From assembly GCA_964580525.1 (NCBI GenBank), contig CAZOKN010000009.1, positions 1 through 53,257 of the forward strand: a stretch of DNA of 53,257 nucleotides, given 5' to 3'. A program made the translations under genes and the position numbers. Shown piece by piece: positions 1 to 7,842 of this stretch. The stretch is from CAZOKN01 sp964580525 (GTDB taxonomy: Bacteria; Pseudomonadota; Alphaproteobacteria; Rickettsiales; UBA6187). How positions within the stretch are numbered: the stretch's first letter is position 1; each line of letters begins with the position of its first letter. The notes below the pieces were generated by a model. That model was given only the letters and a program-made list of their open reading frames with translations. It was not told the DNA's origin and made no database searches.

Positions 1-2
1 CA

Positions 3-80
3 CATGCAGAGCTTGTTTGTGAGTTGTTTTATAAATTGCTTACATCTATAGTAAAACTATTAAAACCACATAAATCATAA
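3..80 (+). CDS. C-terminal fragment of an upstream gene (partial)
   Basis: An open frame runs in from the left edge and stops with TAA at 78-80, six bases before the ammonia-lyase start. It encodes only about 25 residues, rich in Leu and Lys. The tight spacing and same direction suggest it is the end of the preceding gene of the same operon. In aryl polyene clusters an acyltransferase or glycosyltransferase is often found there, but 25 residues are too few to recognise a family. Confidence 0.45.
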   Translation, partial: HAELVCELFYKLLTSIVKLLKPHKS

Positions 81-86
81 GAAGCC

Positions 87-1625
87 ATGTCAGATATAAA
101 ATTCGGCGAAGCCTTTATTACAATTGATGATGTTGTTGCCATAGCAAGACAGGAAGAAAAGGCCGTCCTAAATAGAAAAAAATCTTATATTGCACAAATA
201 AATAAAGGCGCTGATTTCTTAAAACAGGTACTTGAAAAAGATGGTGTGATATATGGCGTTACAACAGGATATGGCGATTCCTGTACAAAAAAAATTCCAA
301 AAAGCCTGCATGAACAACTTCCATTACACTTAACAAGATTTCATGGTTGTGGCCTTGGTGCTTATTTTGACTCTGAAACCACAAGAGCAATTATTGCCAC
401 AAGGCTTTGCTCTTTAGCACGGGGATTTTCGGGAATAAGTTTTACATTGCTTGAATATTTGGAAATATTACTTAAACACGATATTTTACCCCTTATACCG
501 GAGGAAGGCTCTGTTGGTGCAAGCGGCGATTTAACTCCTCTTTCTTATATCGCTAGAACTCTAACTGGCGAACAGAAAGTTATCTATAAAAACAAAACTT
601 ATCTTGCTTCCGAAATACTAAAAAAACTTGGCTATAAGCCTCTACGGCTAAAACCAAAAGAGGGGCTGGCATTGATGAATGGTACTGCTGTTATGACAGC
701 AGTTGCCTGCCTTGCATATAGAAGAGCTTTTTATTTAGGCCAATTATGCAGCCGCTTAACTGCTATGGTTTCTATCGCAGCAGATGGCAACCATTTCCAT
801 TTTGACGAATTACTATTCAGCGTCAAACCACATTTAGGGCAGATGCAGGTTGCTAGCTGGATAAGAGAAGACATAGGTGTAAAAACCAAAACTCATGAAC
901 AATCTTCAAGATTACAGGATCAATATTCTCTACGTTGTGCTCCGCATATTGTAGGTGTTTTAATGGATGCCTTACCAATGTTCAAAAGCACAATTGAGAC
1001 TGAACTAAACAGTGCAAATGATAATCCTATTATAGACCCTGATAATAAAAAAATTATGCATGGTGGACATTTTTATGGCGGACATATTGCTTTTGTTATG
1101 GACTCTATGAAAAACGTTGTAGCAAATCTTGCTGATATGATGGACAGGCAAATGGCGCTTTTAGTTGACGAAAAGTTTAACAGAGGATTACCTGCTAATC
1201 TGGTTGGTAATAAAAAAGGCGAAGAAAATCTTAATCACGGCTTTAAAGCAGTGCAAATAGGTGTTTCCGCATGGACAGCTGAGGCATTAAAAAACACTAT
1301 GCCTGCAAGTGTGTTTTCACGCTCTACGGAATGTCATAATCAAGATAAAGTCAGTATGGGAACAATCGCCGCACGCGATTGTATACGCGTGCTACAGTTA
1401 ACCGAACAAGTTGCTGCCGCCCTAATGCTTGCTGCCATACAAGGTTTGCGATTACGCTTTGGTAGTGAAAATGCTATAAAGAAAAATTTATCACGTCCAC
1501 TTTATCAAATGTACCAAGAGCTAAATAAAGATTTTGATTTTTTAACAACAGACAGACCTCTTGAAGAAACTCTGCGTCTTTTCGTAAGTAATATCCAAAA
1601 TGAAAAATGGAAAATTTATGAATAA
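87..1625 (+). CDS. Aromatic amino acid ammonia-lyase (HAL/PAL/TAL family) of aryl polyene type
   Basis: Members of this family remove ammonia from His, Phe or Tyr using an MIO group made autocatalytically from Ala-Ser-Gly. The Ala-Ser-Gly triad is at residues 145-147 (GSVGASGDLTPLSYIARTL), and the conserved catalytic Tyr is Y56 in YGVTTGYG. The length of 512 aa fits a bacterial HAL or TAL. The selectivity loop reads TRFHGCGLG (F84-H85), which is neither the Ser-His of classical histidase nor the His-Leu of characterised TAL, so the substrate cannot be assigned by simple comparison. The following genes (thioesterase, LolA, MMPL exporter, AMP-ligase) point to aryl polyene biosynthesis, where the lyase would supply a cinnamate or 4-coumarate starter. 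No hut genes are nearby. The family is secure; the pathway role is inferred from context. Confidence 0.9.
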   Translation: MSDIKFGEAFITIDDVVAIARQEEKAVLNRKKSYIAQINKGADFLKQVLEKDGVIYGVTTGYGDSCTKKIPKSLHEQLPLHLTRFHGCGLGAYFDSETTRAIIATRLCSLARGFSGISFTLLEYLEILLKHDILPLIPEEGSVGASGDLTPLSYIARTLTGEQKVIYKNKTYLASEILKKLGYKPLRLKPKEGLALMNGTAVMTAVACLAYRRAFYLGQLCSRLTAMVSIAADGNHFHFDELLFSVKPHLGQMQVASWIREDIGVKTKTHEQSSRLQDQYSLRCAPHIVGVLMDALPMFKSTIETELNSANDNPIIDPDNKKIMHGGHFYGGHIAFVMDSMKNVVANLADMMDRQMALLVDEKFNRGLPANLVGNKKGEENLNHGFKAVQIGVSAWTAEALKNTMPASVFSRSTECHNQDKVSMGTIAARDCIRVLQLTEQVAAALMLAAIQGLRLRFGSENAIKKNLSRPLYQMYQELNKDFDFLTTDRPLEETLRLFVSNIQNEKWKIYE

Positions 1626-2025
1626 AAACCTTGAGGCTTCTGTGGTTGTTAAAATTCCATTTTTTGATGTTGATTCCATGGGCATTGCATGGCACGGACA
1701 TTATGCAAAATATCTTGAGATTGCCCGTTGCGCGCTTATGAATAAAATCGGTTATAACTATAATCAAATGCATGCAAGTGGCTACGCTTGGCCAATTGTA
1801 AGCATGAAAATAAAATACATAAAATCTTCATTCTTTGAGCAAGAGGTTAAAATTGACGCCAAGCTTATTGAGTATGAAAATTGTATTAAAATTAAATATC
1901 TAATTACAGACAAAAAAACTGGCGAAAAAATTACTGATGCAGAAACAATGCAAATAGCCATTAACATGCAAACCAAAGAAACATGTTATGTTTCACCTGA
2001 TGTTCTTCTTGATAAATTCAAATAA
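1618..2025 (+). CDS. Hotdog-fold acyl-CoA/acyl-ACP thioesterase (4HBT family)
   Basis: This is a small cytoplasmic thioesterase of the 4-hydroxybenzoyl-CoA thioesterase type. The N-terminal signature FFDVDSMGIAWHGHYAKYLE carries the Asp-x-x-Gly and His/Tyr features of the family, with D19 at the catalytic Asp position. The chosen ATG overlaps the end of the lyase gene (ATGAATAA) and has a GGA eight bases upstream. An in-frame ATG at 1600 would add six residues. At 135 aa the length is normal. Coupling to the ammonia-lyase and the exporter genes suggests it hydrolyses or transfers the polyene thioester. The specific substrate is not visible in the sequence. Confidence 0.85.
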   Translation: MNKNLEASVVVKIPFFDVDSMGIAWHGHYAKYLEIARCALMNKIGYNYNQMHASGYAWPIVSMKIKYIKSSFFEQEVKIDAKLIEYENCIKIKYLITDKKTGEKITDAETMQIAINMQTKETCYVSPDVLLDKFK

Positions 2026-2035
2026 AAATAACCTT

Positions 2036-2662
2036 ATGAAAAAATTACTATTATTTATTATTGTTCAGTCTCTTATTTCGTTATCAGCTTATGCTGATGT
2101 TTTTTCTTATCCTGTAAAAAATGAAGATATCGCCAATATAGAAAAAACCATTCCCCAACCAAAAATTTTAAAAACTGATTTTCGTCAGACAAAAAAAATC
2201 AACGGACTACAAAAAGATCTAAACTCATCAGGTAAAATGATTTACGCAAAAGAAAAAGGGTTCTATTGGAAAATTAACAAACCCTTTGAAGTAACTTACA
2301 TTTTCACTCCAAAAGGCCTTATACAGATTGAAAATGACGAGAAAAAGCTTATTCCTGCCGAAAGCAATGCATTCTTCAATGAATTTTCTGGCATCCTGCA
2401 ATCCATTTTTTCTGGCAAATATGAACAGCTGTCAAAACACTTTGATGTCTTTTTTGTTAGGGAAGGAAAACGTTGGACTTTGGGCTTGCGGCCTACCAAC
2501 AAAACCGTTAAGGGAGTAATCACAGAAATTTCCGTCACCGGCAGCCAAAACACGGAAAATATTCTATTTAAAGAAAGCAATGGTGATAGCACAAAAATTC
2601 AACTATATAACCTTGGCAAATCACAGTTAACAGATGCAGAAAACAATTATTTCAATTATTAG
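2036..2662 (+). CDS. LolA-like outer-membrane lipoprotein carrier protein
   Basis: This is a periplasmic protein with a clear Sec signal peptide (MKKLLLFIIVQSLISLSAYA, cleavage after Ala-Tyr-Ala). It continues as a LolA/LolB-like half-barrel: TDFRQTKKINGLQKDLNSSG is followed by a segment containing GFYWKINKPFEVTYIFTPKG, typical of LolA-like proteins in aryl polyene clusters. The start at 2036 is preferred because it begins the signal peptide; a longer frame opens at 1988 but has no signal sequence at its own start. The end overlaps the MMPL exporter gene by 29 bases, implying translational coupling. The probable role is carrying the lipid-linked polyene or a lipoprotein across the periplasm. 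It is probably not the housekeeping LolA. Confidence 0.82.
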   Translation: MKKLLLFIIVQSLISLSAYADVFSYPVKNEDIANIEKTIPQPKILKTDFRQTKKINGLQKDLNSSGKMIYAKEKGFYWKINKPFEVTYIFTPKGLIQIENDEKKLIPAESNAFFNEFSGILQSIFSGKYEQLSKHFDVFFVREGKRWTLGLRPTNKTVKGVITEISVTGSQNTENILFKESNGDSTKIQLYNLGKSQLTDAENNYFNY

Positions 2663-5006
2663 ACACAAAATAACTGTAATTGCGCTGATATTAATTTTAG
2701 CGCTTATCCCTCTTAGTCTGCTATTTTCGCCAATTAAAATCCAAACAGATATATTTTCGCTATTACCAAGCGAAGAAAAAAATCCTCTCAAAGAAGAGGC
2801 ATTTAAATTAGTTTCACAACAAGCTGCACAAAAAATAATTCTTCTTTTTGGCAATGATAATAAAAATGAGGCCTACAAAGCCGCCACTGATTTTTATCAG
2901 CAAAATAAAAATGCTGATTTTATGAAAGATAATGATTTTTATTTAGGGGATGATTACCGCAAAGATATTAACTCAGGCTATTTTGCCTATCGTTATCACT
3001 TACTTTCTGACGAAAATAAGAAATTATTACAGGAAAATAAAGGCAGTCAAATTCAGGAAAAAGCTCTGCGCATATTATATTCTCCGATGGCCATGGGTCT
3101 TAGCACTTCGCCCAAGGATGACCCATTTATGTTATTCAATGATTTTTTCATGAATCTACCAATCTCAAAATCATCTTTATTTCCATATAACGACGTTCTT
3201 ATGGCTGAATATGAAGGTAAACATTATGCTTTCATGACTGTTTCCGTTCCAAATGGTTCAACATTTTCGATAACAGAACTACAGCAAACCATGGAGCAAA
3301 TAAATGGAGCTATAGAAAAAACTAAAAGCTTATATACAGGAACAGATGTAATTATGAGCGGCATTCCTGTACACTCATACTACAGCAGCACTAACAGTAA
3401 AAATGAGCTCAGCACTATAGGCAATATATCTTTGATATTCACCATATTGCTTGTTTATTTCGCATTTAAATCAGTCAGAGAGTTAAGTCTTTCCATGCTT
3501 TCTATGGGTATTGGTTGTGCTATAGCATTCACTATAACTATATGGATTTTTGGCGAAGTACATTTAATCACATTAATATTTGGAACTAGTCTAATTGGTG
3601 TTGCTATCGACTATTCATTTCCTTTCTTCTGCGAATATCTGGATGGCGATTATAAAAAAAGCGGCAATGATGTTGCAAAAAAGATTTGCCCAGAACTTAC
3701 AATGGGCCTTCTAACCAGTTTAATGGGATATGCAGCTCTTGCCATAACACCATTTCCAGGCTTACAGCAAATGGCTTGTTTTTCTATGATAGGCTTATTT
3801 GTAGCATATCTTACAGTCGTAATTATATATCCAGCTATTTATAAACCTATCCCGCTCAGAAAAAAATCATTCTTACTTTGGTATGCAGAGAAATTTTTTA
3901 AAATCTTCAATAAGATAATGAGCCTCAGAGCGACTTTTTATATATTTATCATTTTACTGATAATGACAGTTTTTGGTTTATATAAATTAACCCCAAATGA
4001 TGATATACGGCTTCTATATACGCCTCAAAAAAATTTGCTAGAAAACGAAATACTTACAAGAAAAATTATGGGGCAATATAAAGCCAGCCAGTTCTTTTTG
4101 GTCACAGCAGATAGCGAACAAAGCGTTTTATTAAAGGAGGAATCCTTACGCAAAGGGCTGGATAAACTAATAGGAACAAAATCTATATCTTCCTATAATG
4201 CAATATCACAACTCGTTCCATCCATAAACGAGCAAAAAGAAAATTATAATCTTATCAAAAATAGCCTCATCAATCCTTATTCAGCAAGGCATGCAAAAAC
4301 TCTTGGAATAGATAAAACTGACTTGAAAAATAATCAGGAGTTTTTCAATAAACAATCCGATAGATTTTTAACACTTGATGAAGCATTTCGTCATTCAACT
4401 TTTAAAATTCTAAAACCTTTATGGCTAGGCCAAATAGACGGAGCCTATGCCTCAGTTATTTTGCTAAACAACGTTACATCAACTGATGCACTAAAAAATT
4501 TAAACCAGGAAAATAATGGTATTTATTTTATGGACAAAGTTGATGATATTTCAAACATAATGGCAAAGTACAGGCACATTGCTATCAAGATGCTAATAAT
4601 TGCTTATCTGGTTATTTTCATTGTTCTATATTTCCGCTATGGAATTACCCGAGCTTTTCTTGTATTTTTTCCCCCAGCATTATCAGGATTGTTAACTCTG
4701 GCCATCATCGGATATGCAGGTTACTCTATAAATCTCTTCAACATTCTTGGATTATTTTTAATTCTTGGTTTTGCCATAGACTATACAGTCTTTTATGCAG
4801 AAGGAGAAAATCGCAAATTAACAACATCTATCGCAATATTTTTATCTTTTCTAACTAACATTTTGTCCTTCGGTTTATTAGCTTTGAGCAGCTTGCCTTT
4901 GATACATTCATTTGGCTTGGTTATGCTATTGGGAATGATATTTTCTTACCTATTAGCGCCAATTGTTACACTATCTTCCAATAAAAACAAAGAAACGACA
5001 TTTTAA
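2634..5006 (+). CDS. MMPL/RND family exporter
   Basis: This 790-aa inner-membrane transporter has the MMPL duplicated layout. TM1 lies near residues 15-35, followed by a large periplasmic loop and a block of about five TM segments (roughly 262-400). A second TM near 425-450 is followed by another periplasmic loop and a final TM block (roughly 645-785). Motifs such as GTSLIGVAIDYSFPFF and LILGFAIDYTVFYAEG are the two matching proton-relay helices with conserved Asp. It starts inside the LolA gene, so the two are probably translated together. In aryl polyene clusters such an exporter moves the product toward the outer membrane. Homology to hopanoid or mycolate exporters is possible, but the operon makes the polyene role more likely. 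Confidence 0.88.
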   Translation: MQKTIISIIRHKITVIALILILALIPLSLLFSPIKIQTDIFSLLPSEEKNPLKEEAFKLVSQQAAQKIILLFGNDNKNEAYKAATDFYQQNKNADFMKDNDFYLGDDYRKDINSGYFAYRYHLLSDENKKLLQENKGSQIQEKALRILYSPMAMGLSTSPKDDPFMLFNDFFMNLPISKSSLFPYNDVLMAEYEGKHYAFMTVSVPNGSTFSITELQQTMEQINGAIEKTKSLYTGTDVIMSGIPVHSYYSSTNSKNELSTIGNISLIFTILLVYFAFKSVRELSLSMLSMGIGCAIAFTITIWIFGEVHLITLIFGTSLIGVAIDYSFPFFCEYLDGDYKKSGNDVAKKICPELTMGLLTSLMGYAALAITPFPGLQQMACFSMIGLFVAYLTVVIIYPAIYKPIPLRKKSFLLWYAEKFFKIFNKIMSLRATFYIFIILLIMTVFGLYKLTPNDDIRLLYTPQKNLLENEILTRKIMGQYKASQFFLVTADSEQSVLLKEESLRKGLDKLIGTKSISSYNAISQLVPSINEQKENYNLIKNSLINPYSARHAKTLGIDKTDLKNNQEFFNKQSDRFLTLDEAFRHSTFKILKPLWLGQIDGAYASVILLNNVTSTDALKNLNQENNGIYFMDKVDDISNIMAKYRHIAIKMLIIAYLVIFIVLYFRYGITRAFLVFFPPALSGLLTLAIIGYAGYSINLFNILGLFLILGFAIDYTVFYAEGENRKLTTSIAIFLSFLTNILSFGLLALSSLPLIHSFGLVMLLGMIFSYLLAPIVTLSSNKNKETTF

Positions 5007-5040
5007 TATTACAATTATTGTGGCAGAACTGCGAAAATGG

Positions 5041-5068
5041 TTGACACACAACATTCTTATCGTATCTT
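5041..5068 (+). promoter_or_regulatory. Candidate sigma-70 promoter before the AMP-ligase gene
   Basis: A perfect -35 (TTGACA, 5041-5046) is followed after 16 bases by TATCTT (5063-5068). It lies in the 94-base gap between the exporter and the AMP-ligase gene, so the AMP-ligase may have its own promoter. This is called by eye only. Confidence 0.45.
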
Positions 5069-5081
5069 TAAATTTACTAAA

Positions 5082-5096
5082 TACGTAAAATACGTA
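5082..5096. promoter_or_regulatory. Tandem TACGTA palindromes (possible operator)
   Basis: The palindrome TACGTA occurs twice, at 5082-5087 and 5091-5096, nine bases apart, in the context ATACGTAAAATACGTAA. It lies just downstream of a predicted promoter and four bases before the AMP-ligase start codon, where a bound regulator or an mRNA structure could control expression. Confidence 0.35.
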
Positions 5097-5100
5097 AGTT

Positions 5101-6405
5101 ATGATTGTTCACTCCCTATCGAATATATTTGAAGAAAAAATATCGCCTGACAAGACAGTTGCTAGGCGTAACGGTGTGGCCATACCCTTTAGTCAGTTCC
5201 GTGAAGACGTAACATCTTTTGCTAATAAATATAAACATTGCCATGCCGCACTTATGTGTGAAGATAGTTACTATTTCCTTGTCGGTTTCTTTGGTTTGCT
5301 ATACGGAAACTCTTCTATAGTCATGTCATCATACACTCAAACCAGTATTGCTCAAATAATTAAGCAGGAATGTGATTTTATTATAGATGATGATACGATA
5401 AGAAATCTGCCCAGATCAAATACTACGTTACCAAAAATCAATCCTGAAATTCTCAATATTGATTTTTTTACTTCAGGGTCAAGCGGCTTGCCAAAACGCG
5501 TTACAAAAAGCTTGCATATCTTTGAAAAAGAAATTAAAGCGCTGGATAAAATTCTTTCCTATGAAGAGGGAACGGTTTTTTCTACAGTACCGCATCATCA
5601 TTTATATGGCTTTGTTTTCAAGCTTATGTGGCCCCTGGCATCAGGGCATAGCTTTGATGCTTCTACCTATAATTTCTGGGAAAGCCTATTTACTCAGCTA
5701 ACTCCCAAATCAATCATCGTTACAAGCCCTGCGCATCTGCGCCGTATTGAAGGAATTACCGATGTATCAAAACAAAATATTCCTGCACAAATTATTTCCG
5801 CAGGAGCAGAATTATCCCAAAAAACCGTTAATGAAATAAAACAGATTTTTAAAATAATCCCTGACGAATTTTTCGGCAGTACAGAAACAGGTGCAATCGC
5901 CACGCGCCGCCCTAACACTCAAAACAAAACATGGCAACCTCTAGAAGGTATTTCGTTGCAAAGAGAAGAAGATGGCCGCATGAAAATCCTTTCTCCATAT
6001 GTGAGCAAAGATTGGTACTTAACAGAAGATTTAATTGATCTGGTCGATGGCGGTTTCCATTTTTTAGGACGTGCTGATGGGATTGTTAAAGTTGAGGGAC
6101 GACGAGTTAGTTTGGCAAAAGTTGAAAAGGAATTATGTAAGCTTCCTTATATATTGGAAGCTGTAGTTAGCCTATTGCCGGACAAAACAGAACAGTTAGG
6201 AGCTATTGTAACTCTTAGCCCTGAAGGAAAAGAACAAATTGCAAAATTAGGAAATTTTCGCTTCGGACGTTTATTACGCAAATCCTTAGAATTAAATCTC
6301 GAACGTATAAGTATCCCTAAAGTATGGCGATTCGTCGATTCAATCCCAACTCATGGCATAGGAAAACGCCGCAAGGAAGATATTCATGCTATGTTTGCGG
6401 TTTAA
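5101..6405 (+). CDS. AMP-dependent acyl-CoA synthetase/ligase (aryl polyene AMP-ligase)
   Basis: This adenylate-forming enzyme activates a carboxylic acid with ATP. The AMP-binding P-loop is at residues 124-132 (TSGSSGLPK). PHHHLYGF (about 164-171) matches the conserved A4-type motif, and FGSTETGAIA holds the A5 motif. A C-terminal GIGKRRKEDI supplies the Lys of the mobile domain. The length of 434 aa is short for an acyl-CoA synthetase but usual for the stand-alone AMP-ligases of aryl polyene clusters. There it would load the aryl acid made by the ammonia-lyase onto a carrier protein. It ends tail to tail with the Gre-factor gene, overlapping by four bases, which closes the cluster. No acyl carrier protein or ketosynthase is in the window; these would lie to the left. 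Confidence 0.85.
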   Translation: MIVHSLSNIFEEKISPDKTVARRNGVAIPFSQFREDVTSFANKYKHCHAALMCEDSYYFLVGFFGLLYGNSSIVMSSYTQTSIAQIIKQECDFIIDDDTIRNLPRSNTTLPKINPEILNIDFFTSGSSGLPKRVTKSLHIFEKEIKALDKILSYEEGTVFSTVPHHHLYGFVFKLMWPLASGHSFDASTYNFWESLFTQLTPKSIIVTSPAHLRRIEGITDVSKQNIPAQIISAGAELSQKTVNEIKQIFKIIPDEFFGSTETGAIATRRPNTQNKTWQPLEGISLQREEDGRMKILSPYVSKDWYLTEDLIDLVDGGFHFLGRADGIVKVEGRRVSLAKVEKELCKLPYILEAVVSLLPDKTEQLGAIVTLSPEGKEQIAKLGNFRFGRLLRKSLELNLERISIPKVWRFVDSIPTHGIGKRRKEDIHAMFAV

Positions 6406-6887
6406 TATAATTCAACAACTTCATAAATTTTCTTAACCCCCGCAGCAGCAACCTTCACACTATCTCCAACTTCACGCCCTATAAGTTTTTGTCCTAGTGG
6501 TGATGAAGGAGTTATAAGAAAAACCTTAGTGCCAGAATGATTTATTTCAACACCTCCACTTTTCGGCCCTATAAAATAAAAACTACGACTTCCATCTTCA
6601 GCCTCAAGTTCAACAATCGCAGTAAGAGATACACGCGATTTGTTAGAAAATTCTTTTAATTCCAGATTTTTATAACAAGCTAAATTTTGTGCCGCTTCAA
6701 ACGCCATCTTAGCCTGAGCACCGGCAAGATATGAAGCCTCCAGCCCTCTGGTATCATATTTATTTTCAGCTTTGCTTTCCTCATTGGTAGCATCAGCATG
6801 CGCCACCCGAGCTGCTTTTGACAGGTTATCAATATCAAGACTTAAAATCTCAATAATTTCTTCCAGTAACTTTTTCTTATTTATCAT
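6402..6887 (-). CDS. GreA/GreB family transcription elongation factor
   Basis: This cytoplasmic factor would bind RNA polymerase and stimulate cleavage of backtracked RNA. The N-terminal helical region contains ATNEESKAENKYDTRGLEAS, the acidic-tip signature seen in GreA/GreB-like proteins. The C-terminal FKBP-like domain includes FIGPKSGGVEI and ITPSSPLGQKLIGREVGD. The length (161 aa) is normal. It may be an additional Gre paralogue rather than the main GreA, since its N-terminus differs from the canonical GreA start. The gene is transcribed away from a divergent hydrolase gene. Confidence 0.82.
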   Translation of the reverse strand: MINKKKLLEEIIEILSLDIDNLSKAARVAHADATNEESKAENKYDTRGLEASYLAGAQAKMAFEAAQNLACYKNLELKEFSNKSRVSLTAIVELEAEDGSRSFYFIGPKSGGVEINHSGTKVFLITPSSPLGQKLIGREVGDSVKVAAAGVKKIYEVVELY

Positions 6888-6978
6888 TTAGCTCATACGT
6901 TAATTTCAATTTTTCTCTTTGAATTATTTTATAACTCGTAGATAATCCAAAAAATAATAACTCAAAAATGTATGTGAT

Positions 6979-7839
6979 ATGCGAATTTTATACCAATTTA
7001 TTATCAAAGCAACACCAGTAGCACAAGTGCGAGAAAATCAATCTAGGTGGTATAAAAATAGCGTGTTGGCATTATTATTTGTTGCCTCCATTTTTATATC
7101 GTCAAATTCCTCAGCCGCCATAGTCTCAGATACAGTCGAATATAAAGATGGCTTGCTTAATTTAAGAGGAACAATAGCTTATGACGATGCTGTAAAAACC
7201 CCAAGACCAGGAATTTTACTATTTCCTGAATGGTGGGGACATAACGCATATATAAAAAGACGCGCTTATGAACTAGCTGCACGCGATTATGTTGTGTTTA
7301 TCGCTGATATGTATGGTGATGCAAAAGTAACTAACGACCCTAAACAAGCGCAGGAGTGGTCTGCAGAATTATATTCCAATCGCGTACTTATGAGAGAACG
7401 TGCTCTGGCTGCACTGCTTGTTTTAAAACAACAAAAATATCTGAATAAAAATAATATTGCAGCTATTGGATTTTGCATGGGTGGCACAGTAGCTTTAGAG
7501 ATGGCTCGTTCCGGCGAAGATTTAAAAGGAGTGGCTGCATTCCATGCCGGCCTGCAATTCCCTGATCCTGTAGCAAAAGATAGTGTGATAGCAAAAATAT
7601 TGGTTATGAATGGTGGAGCTGATCCTCTAGTTCCTGTAGCTGAAAGAAATGCTTTTGTTGAAGAAATGCAAGCTGCTGATTCTGATCTACAATTCATTCA
7701 ATATGGCGGTGCAATGCATGCTTTCACAAATCCTGATGCCACTAGGTTAAACATCCCAGGAATAGCCTATAATGCTAAAGCAGAACGCAGATCTTTCAAA
7801 ACTCTTTACTCGTTCCTTGATGAGATATTCGGGCATTAG
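6979..7839 (+). CDS. Dienelactone hydrolase family protein, exported
   Basis: This alpha/beta hydrolase has the dienelactone hydrolase triad: nucleophile C166 in IGFCMGGT, D215 in NGGADPLVP and H247 in GGAMHAF. A signal peptide is visible in the stretch SVLALLFVASIFISSNSSAA, so the enzyme is probably periplasmic. The start is uncertain. The ATG at 6979 gives an unusual 28-residue extension before the hydrophobic core, while an in-frame GTG lies at 7063 with a GGTGG upstream. The extension region is bounded by a 10-bp inverted repeat (6986-6995 and 7048-7057), suggesting an inserted element. The natural substrate is unknown. The next gene begins three bases after the stop. Confidence 0.85.
   Translation: MRILYQFIIKATPVAQVRENQSRWYKNSVLALLFVASIFISSNSSAAIVSDTVEYKDGLLNLRGTIAYDDAVKTPRPGILLFPEWWGHNAYIKRRAYELAARDYVVFIADMYGDAKVTNDPKQAQEWSAELYSNRVLMRERALAALLVLKQQKYLNKNNIAAIGFCMGGTVALEMARSGEDLKGVAAFHAGLQFPDPVAKDSVIAKILVMNGGADPLVPVAERNAFVEEMQAADSDLQFIQYGGAMHAFTNPDATRLNIPGIAYNAKAERRSFKTLYSFLDEIFGH
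6986..7057. repeat. 72-bp segment bounded by a perfect 10-bp inverted repeat
   Basis: TTTTATACCA at 6986-6995 and TGGTATAAAA at 7048-7057 are exact reverse complements separated by 52 bases. The segment lies in frame at the start of the hydrolase gene, before its signal peptide. It resembles a small palindromic insertion in type, but no second full copy exists in the window. Confidence 0.5.
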
Positions 7840-7842
7840 GTT

